Below, one piece after another: positions 43,996 to 52,480 of a stretch of DNA of 64,000 nt; position 1 is the stretch's first letter, and every line of letters starts with the position of its first letter. The position numbers and the translations under genes are program-made. Source of the stretch: CAZXGD01 sp046350455. GTDB taxonomy: Bacteria; Planctomycetota; Phycisphaerae; Phycisphaerales; SM1A02. Below the pieces are notes generated by a model. It was given only the letters and a program-made list of their open reading frames with translations, was not told the DNA's origin and did no database searches. The DNA lies in contig JAXMAM010000010.1 in NCBI GenBank assembly GCA_046350455.1, forward strand, positions 1-64,000, written 5' to 3'.

Positions 43996-44010
43996 GCAGG
44001 GGCCACGATG

Positions 44011-44790
44011 CTAGCCGCGCAGCCCAAAGAAGCGGGTGGCGTTGGCGTCCACCATGGCGTCAAAGGTGGCCCAGTCTGCGCCGCGCAGCGCAGCCAGGAA
44101 GCGCGCAGTGTGCATGACATATGCGGGCACGCACGGCTTGGCGCTCCGCACAGGCTCTGGGCTGAGGTAGGGCGCGTCGGTCTCGCACATGATGCGGTCG
44201 TCTGGCACAAGCTTGGCAGAGGCCTGCACCTCTGGCGCGTTGCGAAAGGTGACCACGCCGGTGAAGCTAATCCACGCGCCAAAGTCCAGAACCTTGCGAG
44301 CGTCGTCCGGACCCTCTGTAAAGCAGTGGAACACGAACCGCTCTGGCGGCAGCCCCGTGGCGCGCAGCACGGGCAGCAGGTCGTCCACTGCGCGGCGGCA
44401 GTGGATGACCACGGGCTTGTCCAGCCCCTCCTTCCGCCACTGCAGGATCTGCTCCAGCTGCTGGTCCAGCACGCGGCGCTGCGTGGCGCGGTCTGGCTGC
44501 GGCCAGTGGTTGTCCAGGCCAAGCTCTCCCCAGGCCACGCAGCGCGGGTGCTCGCCCGCCCGCCGCATGTCGGGCCAGTGCTGCGGCTCGTGGCTGTGCA
44601 GCGGGTGGACGCCGGCCGTGCACCACACGTCTGCATGCGCGTCCGCCACGCGCAGCCCAGCCACGCTGTCCGTGGTGGTGGTGCCGATGGTGACAAAGCC
44701 GCGCACGCCAGCAGCGCGCGCTTCTGCAAGCACTGCGTCCAGGCGCTCGCCGATGCCGGGGTACAGAAGGTGGCAGTGGGTGTCCATCAT
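44011..44790 (-). CDS. TatD-family metal-dependent hydrolase
   Basis: A TatD DNase-like TIM-barrel hydrolase of 259 residues. Metal ligands appear in MDTHCHLLYPGI (HxH), WGELGLDNHW (Glu), VIHCRRAVDDLL (His), VFHCFTEGPDD (His) and MCETDAPYLSPEP (Asp). TatD proteins have 3'-5' DNase/RNase activity in quality control. The ATG at 44790 overlaps the antiporter stop (ATGA), so it is translationally coupled to the ion-transport genes although no functional link is known. The name is historical; Tat export does not need it. Confidence 0.94.
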   Translation of the reverse strand: MMDTHCHLLYPGIGERLDAVLAEARAAGVRGFVTIGTTTTDSVAGLRVADAHADVWCTAGVHPLHSHEPQHWPDMRRAGEHPRCVAWGELGLDNHWPQPDRATQRRVLDQQLEQILQWRKEGLDKPVVIHCRRAVDDLLPVLRATGLPPERFVFHCFTEGPDDARKVLDFGAWISFTGVVTFRNAPEVQASAKLVPDDRIMCETDAPYLSPEPVRSAKPCVPAYVMHTARFLAALRGADWATFDAMVDANATRFFGLRG

Positions 44791-46250
44791 GGTGCGTGCG
44801 CCTTGGGCTCCTCTGCGGTGCGCTGAATGCCCAGCTTCATCAACGGCGGCCCGATCAGCTCATTGCATGCCACCACAGCCAGCAGCAGTCCGCTGAGGAG
44901 TGGTGTCCAGGGCTGGCCCGCAAAGGTGCGCTCGAACTGGATGGCCATGGCCAGCGTCACGCCAGCCTGCGGCATGGTGGCGGTCCACAGCCAGCTTGCA
45001 GTGGGCTCTGGCACGCCAGCGCGGCGACACGCGCGGGTGACCGCCACGCGCTTGGAGACCAGGCGCACAGTCACCACCAGCAGCATGGCGGGCCACACCG
45101 CCGCCAGCGCGTCCAGGTGCAATTTGGCCCCAGAGACCGCAAAGAACACGCAGTACACCGGCAACAGAAGGCCGTCTATGGACGCAAGCAGCCGCGGCAT
45201 GGCCTTGCTGGATCCAATGTTGGTCAGGATGAGGCCAGCGCTCAGCGCCACCAGCAGCGGGTCTGCTCCAACCTCCCGGCTCACCACCGCGATGCCAAAG
45301 CACACCAGCACCATGAAGAGCTCGATGCGCATGCTGAGAAAGCGCCCCAGCGCCCACAGCACCAGCGCCACCACGCCGCCAAGGAGGAGCGACGAGACCA
45401 GATGCAGCCCGATCTTCACCGTCACCAGCACCGGCGACGCCTGGTAGTCGCCGGCGTAGTCGCCCGGTGGGCCGATGATGGCCATTCCGGTGGCCAGCAG
45501 CGCTGAGAAGAGCACCACCAGCAGCACGTCCTTCAGGACCGTGCTTGCCAGAGCCAGCTGCGGGAACGTGCCGCGTGCGCCTGTCTCACGCAGGAGGGCC
45601 AGGGTCACGGCCGGCGCCGCTGCCACCGCCAGCACGGCCACTGCAAGCGCAAGGTACAGCCGCGTGACCAGGGTGGCGCCCTGCAAGGCCTCTGGCAATG
45701 GCGCGATGGTCATGAGCGCCACCAGCGCCACCAGCACTGCTGGCGTCACGCCCAGGAACTCGCCCATCACGATGCGCAGAATGGTGCGCGCCTGCCTGCG
45801 CACGAAGTCCAGCTTGATCTCTGCGCCCGCTGTGAAGGCGATCATGGAGACCGCCAGTCCCTCGATCAGCCGCAGATGCTCCAGCTCCTGCGCACCCACC
45901 AACGGCGTGACATGCACCACCTCTGCAAAATGCGGGCCTGTCAGCAGGCCGATCACCAGATAGCCGCTGATGCGCGGCAGACCCAGCGCCTTGGCCACGC
46001 GCCCTGCAAGCCATGCTGCCACCAGCAGGAAGCCAAAGGCTGTGGTGGTGCGGCCCACCACTTGGGGCGTGGCTGCAAAGGTGTCTCCCAGCGCGCCATG
46101 GAGGATGGAGGGAGCAGGGGGCACCAGCCAGCCGCTGGCGGCCTGCACCACGTACGCGCCGGTCACCAGCGCCAGCAGGCCTGCCACCACAGGCGCTGCC
46201 TCTGCCAGGCGGCGGGGCCACGGCGCTGTGTTCGGCGATTCCATGCTCAC
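44787..46250 (-). CDS. Cation/proton antiporter (CPA2/KefB-type membrane domain), copy 1
   Basis: An integral membrane transporter of 487 residues with about 13 helices. The antiporter core appears as AKALGLPRISGYLVIGLLTGPHF, MIAFTAGAEIKLDF and ALASTVLKDVLLVVLFSALLA (the polar D/K helix), with VCFGIAVVSREVGADPLLVALSAGLILTN in the second half. There is no C-terminal TrkA-N or RCK domain, so regulation must come from a separate protein. The GTG at 46250 overlaps the upstream stop and has AGGAG eight bases before it; ATG 46244 is less favoured. It is coupled to a second antiporter upstream and to tatD downstream. It probably exchanges K+ or Na+ for protons. Confidence 0.88.
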   Translation of the reverse strand: MSMESPNTAPWPRRLAEAAPVVAGLLALVTGAYVVQAASGWLVPPAPSILHGALGDTFAATPQVVGRTTTAFGFLLVAAWLAGRVAKALGLPRISGYLVIGLLTGPHFAEVVHVTPLVGAQELEHLRLIEGLAVSMIAFTAGAEIKLDFVRRQARTILRIVMGEFLGVTPAVLVALVALMTIAPLPEALQGATLVTRLYLALAVAVLAVAAAPAVTLALLRETGARGTFPQLALASTVLKDVLLVVLFSALLATGMAIIGPPGDYAGDYQASPVLVTVKIGLHLVSSLLLGGVVALVLWALGRFLSMRIELFMVLVCFGIAVVSREVGADPLLVALSAGLILTNIGSSKAMPRLLASIDGLLLPVYCVFFAVSGAKLHLDALAAVWPAMLLVVTVRLVSKRVAVTRACRRAGVPEPTASWLWTATMPQAGVTLAMAIQFERTFAGQPWTPLLSGLLLAVVACNELIGPPLMKLGIQRTAEEPKAHAP

Positions 46251-47506
46251 GCGGAGGCTCCTGCGCGGCGCGCGGCACGCATGCGGGCAAGGAGTGGCGG
46301 CGCGGCGCTCACCACGCCTGTCGCCACCACCACAAAGAGGATCTCGCGCCGGATCAGACTGTCTTCGCTGAGCACAGCCGCCACGGCCACCACCACCGCC
46401 AGCGCGCTCTGCCGCGAAGTGGCCGCACGCAGAAGCGTGCGGTTGCGGCCTGCAGCGTGCAGCACCGGGCGCGCAGCCACGCTCGCCACCCAGGGCTTGA
46501 GCGCCAGCCGCGCTGCGCAGCATCCAGCCACCAGCACCCACGGCCAGAGCGCGCCGGGCGGGTTCAGGAGCGCGCCAGCCAGCACAAAGAAGAGAGTGGC
46601 CACGGCGCGCTCGCTCCGCCCCAGGAGGCGCCCCACCGACACGCGCAGCGTGCCGGGCAGGTTGGCCATGGCAGCGCCACACAGGAGCGCAGAGAGCAGC
46701 GGAGAGAAGGTCAGCTCGGTGGCGATGCCCGCCGACAGCGCGGCCACGCTGGTCACCACTACCAGCGTGCGGTTCATGCTCCATTCGCCTTTGGAGAGCA
46801 GCACGCGGATCGCCAGCGCCGCGCATGCAGCAAGCCCCACGGCCGCAGCCAGCCCAGCGGCTGCCAGCGGTGCGTTCAGCGCAGGCACGCCTTCCATGTC
46901 ACGCACCACAAACTGGCTGGCCACGCCCAGGAGCAGCACAGCCATCACGGTGCTCAGCCCTGCGGTGCCAGTGGCCACCCGCGCTGCGCCGCGCTCGCTG
47001 GGGGCGGCATGCAGCAGCATGGAGCGCGTCTCTGGGTTCCAGCCCATCAGGCTGACGCCCACAATGACAACGGGCATCAGCACCCATGCCCCGGACAGAT
47101 CGTCCACCTTCATCCAGGAGGGGCCGCTCCCCAGAAGCAGCAGCGCGGCCACAGCCGTGCACGCCAGCATGTCCAGGCCAGCCCAGCGCCACGCCACCCA
47201 CGGAATGCGCCGCAGTGTGTGCCAGGTCAGCTGCACACCCACGGTGAGTCCCACCCAGCCAATCGCCACCAGGATGAGAGGCCGCAGCGCATCCACCACC
47301 TGGTTGTCCAGCGCGTTCAAGCCGTGCGGGCCAATGCCGAGGCCAAACAGCATCCACACCCAGCCAGCGCCTACATACGCCGCCACGCTGGGCAGCCTCA
47401 GCAGGCGCAGAAAGGGACGCGTGGTGGTCGCTGCGGCCGCCACCAGCACCATGAGCGCCACGGCGTACACCGCCATGGTGGAGATGGTGACTGGCTGTTC
47501 CTTCAC
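46247..47506 (-). CDS. Cation/proton antiporter-like membrane protein, copy 2
   Basis: A second membrane protein of 419 residues with about 11-12 helices and the same general fold: LLRLPSVAAYVGAGWVWM, LTVGVQLTWHTL, GTAGLSTVMAVLLLGVASQFVV, ALLCGAAMANLPGTLR, LFFVLAGALLNPPGALW, and ATSRQSALAVVVAVAAVLSED. It is shorter and more diverged than copy 1. The GTG at 47506 overlaps the PII-like stop as GTGA; the ATG at 47476 is an alternative. The two antiporters may form a heteromeric exchanger. No soluble regulatory domain is attached. Confidence 0.82.
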   Translation of the reverse strand: MKEQPVTISTMAVYAVALMVLVAAAATTTRPFLRLLRLPSVAAYVGAGWVWMLFGLGIGPHGLNALDNQVVDALRPLILVAIGWVGLTVGVQLTWHTLRRIPWVAWRWAGLDMLACTAVAALLLLGSGPSWMKVDDLSGAWVLMPVVIVGVSLMGWNPETRSMLLHAAPSERGAARVATGTAGLSTVMAVLLLGVASQFVVRDMEGVPALNAPLAAAGLAAAVGLAACAALAIRVLLSKGEWSMNRTLVVVTSVAALSAGIATELTFSPLLSALLCGAAMANLPGTLRVSVGRLLGRSERAVATLFFVLAGALLNPPGALWPWVLVAGCCAARLALKPWVASVAARPVLHAAGRNRTLLRAATSRQSALAVVVAVAAVLSEDSLIRREILFVVVATGVVSAAPPLLARMRAARRAGASA

Positions 47507-47850
47507 AGCCCGATGACGCCTTGCACTGGCAGCACTGCTCCCACAGGGCGGGCATCCACTGGCAGGTGCTCAAGATGGCGGAGCAGCGTGTCCACATCGC
47601 GCTGCGTGCAGATGCTGATCACCACGCGGCCGCCCGTGTCTGCAGGCAGGAGTGCGGCCAGCCCAGTGAAGATGGGAAGCTCAGAACGGAGCACCGCGCT
47701 CAGGCCACGGCTCTCCAGCACGGTGGCGCCGCCCACCCCTGCGTCCAGAAGCGCTGTGATGACGGCCTCAAAGGTGTCCTCTGTCCGAGACACCAGCACC
47801 AGCAGCCGGCGATCTGCTGGCTCGCTGTAGATCGAGTGCGCCTCATGCAT
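47503..47850 (-). CDS. Small PII-like protein of unknown function
   Basis: A protein of 115 residues, without membrane helices. The layout RRLLVLVSRTEDTFEAVITALLDAGVGGATVLESRG and GGRVVISICTQRDVDTLLRHLEHLP resembles the beta-alpha-beta repeat of PII/CutA-like ferredoxin folds (strand, helix, strand with GATVLESRG, later strand and helix). The T-loop is short. I cannot assign a ligand. It starts eight bases inside the PTS-IIA-like gene and its stop overlaps the antiporter start, so a regulatory role for the antiporters is the simplest reading of the context. Confidence 0.6.
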   Translation of the reverse strand: MHEAHSIYSEPADRRLLVLVSRTEDTFEAVITALLDAGVGGATVLESRGLSAVLRSELPIFTGLAALLPADTGGRVVISICTQRDVDTLLRHLEHLPVDARPVGAVLPVQGVIGL

Positions 47851-48301
47851 GGGCTGCGTCCTCGCTCATCACCCGGCGGACCAGGTCATCTGGGTCGGTT
47901 GCCAAACGAAGATGCTCCAAACTGCGTTGATCGTGCACGATCCGTGCCAAACGTGCCAACATCTTGACATGATCCCAGGGTTTGGCCTGGTCTCCAAAGA
48001 GTCCGAGAAGTATGGTGCTCGGGGGAGAAGCCGGATCCACCAGCACACCCCTGCGCACCAGGGCGGGAATCACCAAGGTGCGGGGGATTCCCGGCAGGAT
48101 GGCATGGGGAAGCGCCACGCCGCCCCCCACAGCTGTGGGGCGCACCCGTTCGCGCACCTGCAGCGCATGGTGGAGCAGCTTGGCTGATACCCCCAGGTGT
48201 GCGGCTGCTTTCACCGCCAATCGCTCCAAGATTGCATCCAAATCGAGCGGTCCGTCCTCCACGATGGCAACGCCGGGTTCGAGTGCTGGTGCCAGGTCCA
48301 C
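47843..48301 (-). CDS. PTS IIA-like protein of the antiporter operon
   Basis: A PTS-EIIA (mannitol/fructose-type) domain protein of 152 residues. The active-site histidine is H66 in TAVGGGVALPHAI, and the later STILLGLFGDQAKPWDHVKMLARLARIV matches the family. No EIIB or EIIC is near. The GTG at 48301 precedes the conserved VDLAPALEPG; an open frame to a TTG at 48400 would take in the divergent promoter region and is not favoured. It heads a minus-strand operon with a PII-like protein and two antiporters. It is divergent from the Alternative Complex III operon. Confidence 0.82.
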   Translation of the reverse strand: MDLAPALEPGVAIVEDGPLDLDAILERLAVKAAAHLGVSAKLLHHALQVRERVRPTAVGGGVALPHAILPGIPRTLVIPALVRRGVLVDPASPPSTILLGLFGDQAKPWDHVKMLARLARIVHDQRSLEHLRLATDPDDLVRRVMSEDAAHA

Positions 48302-48326
48302 GCACAGAGGGTAGCAACCGCGTTTG

Positions 48327-48356
48327 TTGACGATCCTCAAAGCGTTGCCGTACCAT
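48327..48356 (+). promoter_or_regulatory. Possible promoter of the Alternative Complex III operon
   Basis: TTGACG at 48327-48332 and TACCAT at 48351-48356 with an 18-base spacer lie 85 bases before actA. They fit a sigma70-type promoter with a 4/6 -10 match. The divergent PTS-IIA-like gene begins on the other side. Confidence 0.45.
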
Positions 48357-48441
48357 CTCACGATCCACTTTGTGAAAAATCGTACAAGGTGGTCCGACAA
48401 CCCGGCGCCGCGCTGGCGCCTTCAGGAGGCTGGAGCCCCCG

Positions 48442-49095
48442 ATGAGCCGATTCCTCTTTCCCCGCTGGTCGAACGCCCTCCTGCCGTTCGCGCTGGTCGT
48501 GGGTGCCATCGCCCCCCTGTATGCGGTGATGTTCGTGGCATACGGGTTTAGCCCAAAGACCACAGAAGGCCAGTACCAGCCTGAGCAGCCAGTGCCCTTC
48601 AGCCACGCGCTGCACGCTGGCAAGCTTGGCCTGGACTGCCGGTACTGCCACAACACGGTTGAGTACGCCAGCCACGCTGCGGTGCCCCCCACGCAGACGT
48701 GCATGAACTGCCACACCCAGATCCAGCGGGAGAGCCCTCGGCTGGCCCCAGTCCGCGCCAGCTACGAGACTGGCATGCCCATTGACTGGATCAAGGTTCA
48801 CAAGCTCGGCGACTACGCCTACTTCAACCACGCTGCGCACGTCACGCGCGGCGTGAGCTGTGTGGAGTGCCACGGCCGCGTGGACACCATGGAGCAGGTG
48901 CACCGCGTGTCGCCGCTCTCCATGGGCTGGTGCCTGGACTGCCACCGCAATCCGGTGGACCGCATCCGTCCGCCGGAAGAGGTCTTTGCGCTGGACAAGA
49001 GCACCACGGGCACGTGGTCGCTCGACACCCGGCTTGAGCTGCAGAAGAAGTACGACATTCACCCCAGCGAGAACTGCTCGACCTGCCACCGCTGA
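48442..49095 (+). CDS. actA: Alternative Complex III subunit ActA, pentaheme cytochrome c
   Basis: ActA is the multiheme cytochrome of Alternative Complex III, the menaquinol-oxidising complex that replaces bc1. Five CxxCH sites are visible at residues 66-70, 87-91, 140-144, 164-168 and 212-216. A single N-terminal helix (FALVVGAIAPLYAVMFVAYG) anchors it, and histidine-rich loops (PFSHALHAG, YFNHAAHVTRG) supply further ligands. The ATG at 48442 follows GGAGCCCCCG. It is the first gene of the act-cox array. Its haems would carry electrons from the complex to the caa3 oxidase directly or through ActE. Confidence 0.96.
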   Translation: MSRFLFPRWSNALLPFALVVGAIAPLYAVMFVAYGFSPKTTEGQYQPEQPVPFSHALHAGKLGLDCRYCHNTVEYASHAAVPPTQTCMNCHTQIQRESPRLAPVRASYETGMPIDWIKVHKLGDYAYFNHAAHVTRGVSCVECHGRVDTMEQVHRVSPLSMGWCLDCHRNPVDRIRPPEEVFALDKSTTGTWSLDTRLELQKKYDIHPSENCSTCHR

Positions 49096-49126
49096 CACGC
49101 GAGTGAAGCGCGAGAACGAGGAAGAC

Positions 49127-52100
49127 ATGCACGACGGTTGCACGCACGGTCAACAGCCCGCACAGGACGAGCAGTCGTCCAAGGGCGCACCCGCACGGCG
49201 CTCTGCCTACTGGCGTTCGTTTGAGCAGGTGGCGCAGACAGAGGAGTTCCAGAGCTTCATGCAGCGGGAGTTCCAGCCCGGCGCAAGCGAGCTGGAAGGG
49301 GACGATCGCCGCCAGTTCATCAAGATCATGGGCGCGTCGTTTGCGCTGGCTGGCCTGGCGCTGGCTGGCTGCCGCCGCTGGCCCGAGAGCAAGATCGCGG
49401 AGTACGCGTCGCGTCCGGCCAATCGCACGCCTGGCGTGCCAGTGAAGTACGCCACCAGCTATGAGCTGGGCGGCGTGGGCGTGGGCGTGCTGGCCACCAG
49501 CTACGACGGCCGCCCCATCAAGCTGGACGGAAATCCAGCGCATCCAGGCTCGCCGCTGGCGGGTGGTGCTGCGCAGATTGACCCAGCGCTGCTGGCCAAG
49601 CGTGGCGCACCGCAGGTTGGTCCATCCTCCGCCATCACCCAGGCCCGCGTGCTGGAGCTGTACGACCCAGAGCGCAGCCGCACCGTGATGAACAGCGGCA
49701 AGCCCTCCAACATGGCTGGCTTCAACGCCTGGCTGGGTGAACGCCGCAACGCGTGGAAGAGCGCGCAGGGCAAGGGCCTGGTGGTGCTGGCAGAGCCCAG
49801 CAACTCGCCCACCATGCAGGATCTGCGCTCGCGTCTGCAGGCGCAGTATCCGCAGATGACTTGGGCCACCTGGTGCGCGGTCAACGACGACACGCAGCGC
49901 GCTGGCACCACCATGGCCTTCGGCAGCGCCATGCGCGCGCATCCGCGCTTTGACACCGCCAAGGTGGTGCTGAGCCTGGACGCAGACTTCCTGAACACAG
50001 AGCCCAACGCAGTGGCCAACGCCCGCGCGTGGGCGGCAGGCCGCTCGCTGGTGGCGCGCCAGAACGGCGCGCTGTCGGCTGTGGATCCAGGCAAGGCCAC
50101 GCAGAGCCGCGTGTACCAGGTTGAAGGCCTGCTCACGCTCACGGGCATGAACGCAGACCAGCGCATCGCCGTGCGTCCATCGCAGGTGGCGGCGCTGGCG
50201 GCGTCCATCGCAGACCGCGTGGGCGTGGACGCAGCGCGCGCGCTGGGTGCGCAGGCACCCAAGCTGGGCGAGCACGAGCAGGAAGTGCTCGACGCGCTGG
50301 TCAACGACCTGAAGGCGGCTGGCAAGGATGCGCTGGTGGTGGCCGGCATGCGCCAGCCTGCCATCGTGCACGCGCTGGCCGCTGCCATCAACGCCAAGCT
50401 GGGCGCTGCTGGCAACACGGTCACCTACACCGCTGCACCGGGCGATCTCTGCACCGACAGCATCAAGCGCGTGGCAGACATGCTGAACAGCGGCAGCGTG
50501 GAAACGCTGATCATCCTGGGCGGCAACCCTGTCTACGACGCGCCTGCAGACCTGGCCTTTGGCAACGCCATGGCCAAGGCGCGCAACGTGGCGCATCTGT
50601 CCTTCCACCGCAACGAGACCAGCCAGAACGCTGCGTGCACCTGGCATGTGCCAGCCGCGCACTTCCTGGAGAGCTGGGGCGACAATCGCGCATGGAACGG
50701 CACCATCGGCCTGCAGCAGCCGCTCATCGAGCCGCTCATTGATCCAGCGCAGGGCGGGCTTGCGCCCATCGAGTTCTGCTCCGCCATGCTGGGCGAAGGA
50801 GACACCAGCGGCCGCACGCTGGTGGCGCGCACGCACCAGGCCCGCATGGGCATGACTGGCAGTGCGTTCGACTCGGCCTGGCGCCAGCTGCTGGACGTGG
50901 GCGTGGTGTCCGGCACCGCAGACTCCACCTCCGCACCAAGCGTGAGCACCAGCGCGCTCAGCAGCGCGGCCTCTGCCGCAGCCAGCAGCGCTGCTGCCAG
51001 CGGCAACGAGCTGGCCATCTTCACAGACGGCCGCATGTTCGATGGCCGCTTTGCCAACGTGGGATGGCTGCAGGAGCTGCCAGACCTGGTCACCAAGATC
51101 ACCTGGGACAACGCGCTCCTCATGTCTGCCGCCACGGCGGCCGCCATGGGCGTGAAGAACGGCACCATGGTGGACCTGTCGCAGGGCGGCGCTCGCCTTG
51201 AGGCAGCCGCATGGATCGTGCCAGGCATGGCGGACGGCGTGCTGGGCCTCTCGCTGGGCCACGGCCGCGGCGAGGCTGCTGGCACCCTTGGCGCCAACGC
51301 AGGCTTCAATGTCAACGTGCTGCGCACCACGGCAGCGCCGTGGATCGTGCCCAGCGTGACAGCCGCTGCTGGCGCCCGCACCTACGCCTTTGCGCACACG
51401 CAGGACCACGGCGTGACGGAAGCTGTCATGCCAGAGGTTCCAGCAGGCAGCATTCAGGAGCGCCTGCCCACCCTGATTCGCGAGGCGTCGCTGGCGCACT
51501 ACAAGGAGCACCCAGACTTCGCCAAGCACGCCACGCACGTGGCGCACCGCCTGTCGCTGTGGGAGGAGAGCAACCTCTCTGGCGCCAAGCACCGCTGGGC
51601 CATGACTATTGACCTGGCCACCTGCACAGGCTGCAGCGCCTGCGTCACCGCCTGCCAGGCGGAGAACAACATCCCCATCGTGGGCAAGGACCAGGTGGGC
51701 CGCGGCCGCGAGATGCACTGGATCCGCGTGGACCGCTACTTCAAGGGCGGGAACACAGCCAAGCCAGATGGCTTCCGCTTCCAGCCTGTGACCTGTGTGC
51801 AGTGCGAGAACGCTCCATGCGAGCAGGTGTGCCCCGTGGCGGCCACCATGCACGACAAGGACGGCCTGAACAACATGGTCTACAACCGCTGCATCGGCAC
51901 CCGCTACTGCAGCAACAACTGCCCCTACAAGGTGCGCCGCTTCAACTTCTTTGACTTCCACCGCCGCGACCCGGTGCGCGAAGGCGGAATCATGATGACG
52001 GAGCCCGAGTACTACGTGGAAGAGGGTCCCAACGAGTGGCTGCGCATGCAGTTCAACCCGGATGTCACCGTGCGCATGCGCGGCATCATGGAGAAGTGCA

Positions 52101-52480
52101 CCTTCTGCACGCAGCGCATCCAGCAGGCCAAGATCGCTGGCAAGAACGCGTGGGTCCGCAAGGGTGGCGTCTCCTCCGGCCAGCCGGCCTTTGACATCGA
52201 GGACGGCATCATCCAGACCGCGTGCCAGCAGGCGTGCCCCACGGGCGCCATCGTCTTTGGCGACCTGAACACCGCCACCAGCGACGTGGCCGTGCTGCAG
52301 CGCACGCCGCGCGCCTACGGCATGCTGGAAGAGCTCAACACCAAGCCACGCCTGCAGTACCTGGCACGCGTGGCCAATCCGGCCATTGACCACGGCGAGA
52401 GCGAGCACGGTCACCCACACGACCACGGCGATCACTCGCATGGCAATGAAGGCGCCGCAGCGCACGGAGCACATTCATGA
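49127..52480 (+). CDS. actB: Alternative Complex III subunit ActB (molybdopterin-like plus Fe-S domain)
   Basis: ActB is the large periplasmic iron-sulfur subunit (1117 residues), with an N-terminal molybdopterin-oxidoreductase-like part (lacking a molybdenum-ligand residue, as in this family) and a C-terminal ferredoxin part. A Tat-like signal RRQFIKIMGASFALAG is followed by a lipobox-like LAGC ending at residue 82. The four C-terminal [4Fe-4S] cysteine groups start near residues 833 (CTGCSACVTACQ), 890 (CVQCENAPCEQVCP), 922 (CIGTRYCSNNCPY) and 990 (CTFCTQRI, with CQQACPTGA near 1033). A Ser/Ala-rich linker (STSALSSAASAAASSAA) lies between the halves. The histidine-rich tail (HGHPHDHGDHSHG) overlaps actC by four bases. 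Confidence 0.96.
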   Translation: MHDGCTHGQQPAQDEQSSKGAPARRSAYWRSFEQVAQTEEFQSFMQREFQPGASELEGDDRRQFIKIMGASFALAGLALAGCRRWPESKIAEYASRPANRTPGVPVKYATSYELGGVGVGVLATSYDGRPIKLDGNPAHPGSPLAGGAAQIDPALLAKRGAPQVGPSSAITQARVLELYDPERSRTVMNSGKPSNMAGFNAWLGERRNAWKSAQGKGLVVLAEPSNSPTMQDLRSRLQAQYPQMTWATWCAVNDDTQRAGTTMAFGSAMRAHPRFDTAKVVLSLDADFLNTEPNAVANARAWAAGRSLVARQNGALSAVDPGKATQSRVYQVEGLLTLTGMNADQRIAVRPSQVAALAASIADRVGVDAARALGAQAPKLGEHEQEVLDALVNDLKAAGKDALVVAGMRQPAIVHALAAAINAKLGAAGNTVTYTAAPGDLCTDSIKRVADMLNSGSVETLIILGGNPVYDAPADLAFGNAMAKARNVAHLSFHRNETSQNAACTWHVPAAHFLESWGDNRAWNGTIGLQQPLIEPLIDPAQGGLAPIEFCSAMLGEGDTSGRTLVARTHQARMGMTGSAFDSAWRQLLDVGVVSGTADSTSAPSVSTSALSSAASAAASSAAASGNELAIFTDGRMFDGRFANVGWLQELPDLVTKITWDNALLMSAATAAAMGVKNGTMVDLSQGGARLEAAAWIVPGMADGVLGLSLGHGRGEAAGTLGANAGFNVNVLRTTAAPWIVPSVTAAAGARTYAFAHTQDHGVTEAVMPEVPAGSIQERLPTLIREASLAHYKEHPDFAKHATHVAHRLSLWEESNLSGAKHRWAMTIDLATCTGCSACVTACQAENNIPIVGKDQVGRGREMHWIRVDRYFKGGNTAKPDGFRFQPVTCVQCENAPCEQVCPVAATMHDKDGLNNMVYNRCIGTRYCSNNCPYKVRRFNFFDFHRRDPVREGGIMMTEPEYYVEEGPNEWLRMQFNPDVTVRMRGIMEKCTFCTQRIQQAKIAGKNAWVRKGGVSSGQPAFDIEDGIIQTACQQACPTGAIVFGDLNTATSDVAVLQRTPRAYGMLEELNTKPRLQYLARVANPAIDHGESEHGHPHDHGDHSHGNEGAAAHGAHS

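Noticed and set aside
48302..48400. N-terminal extension of the PTS-IIA-like protein to a TTG at 48400
   Set aside because: It would cover the divergent promoter region and adds unconserved residues; the GTG at 48301 fits the family better.
48842..52474. Open frame of 1210 codons on the minus strand across actB
   Set aside because: It is an antisense shadow of actB. GC-rich codon bias opens the opposite strand, and it has no conserved motif or ribosome site.
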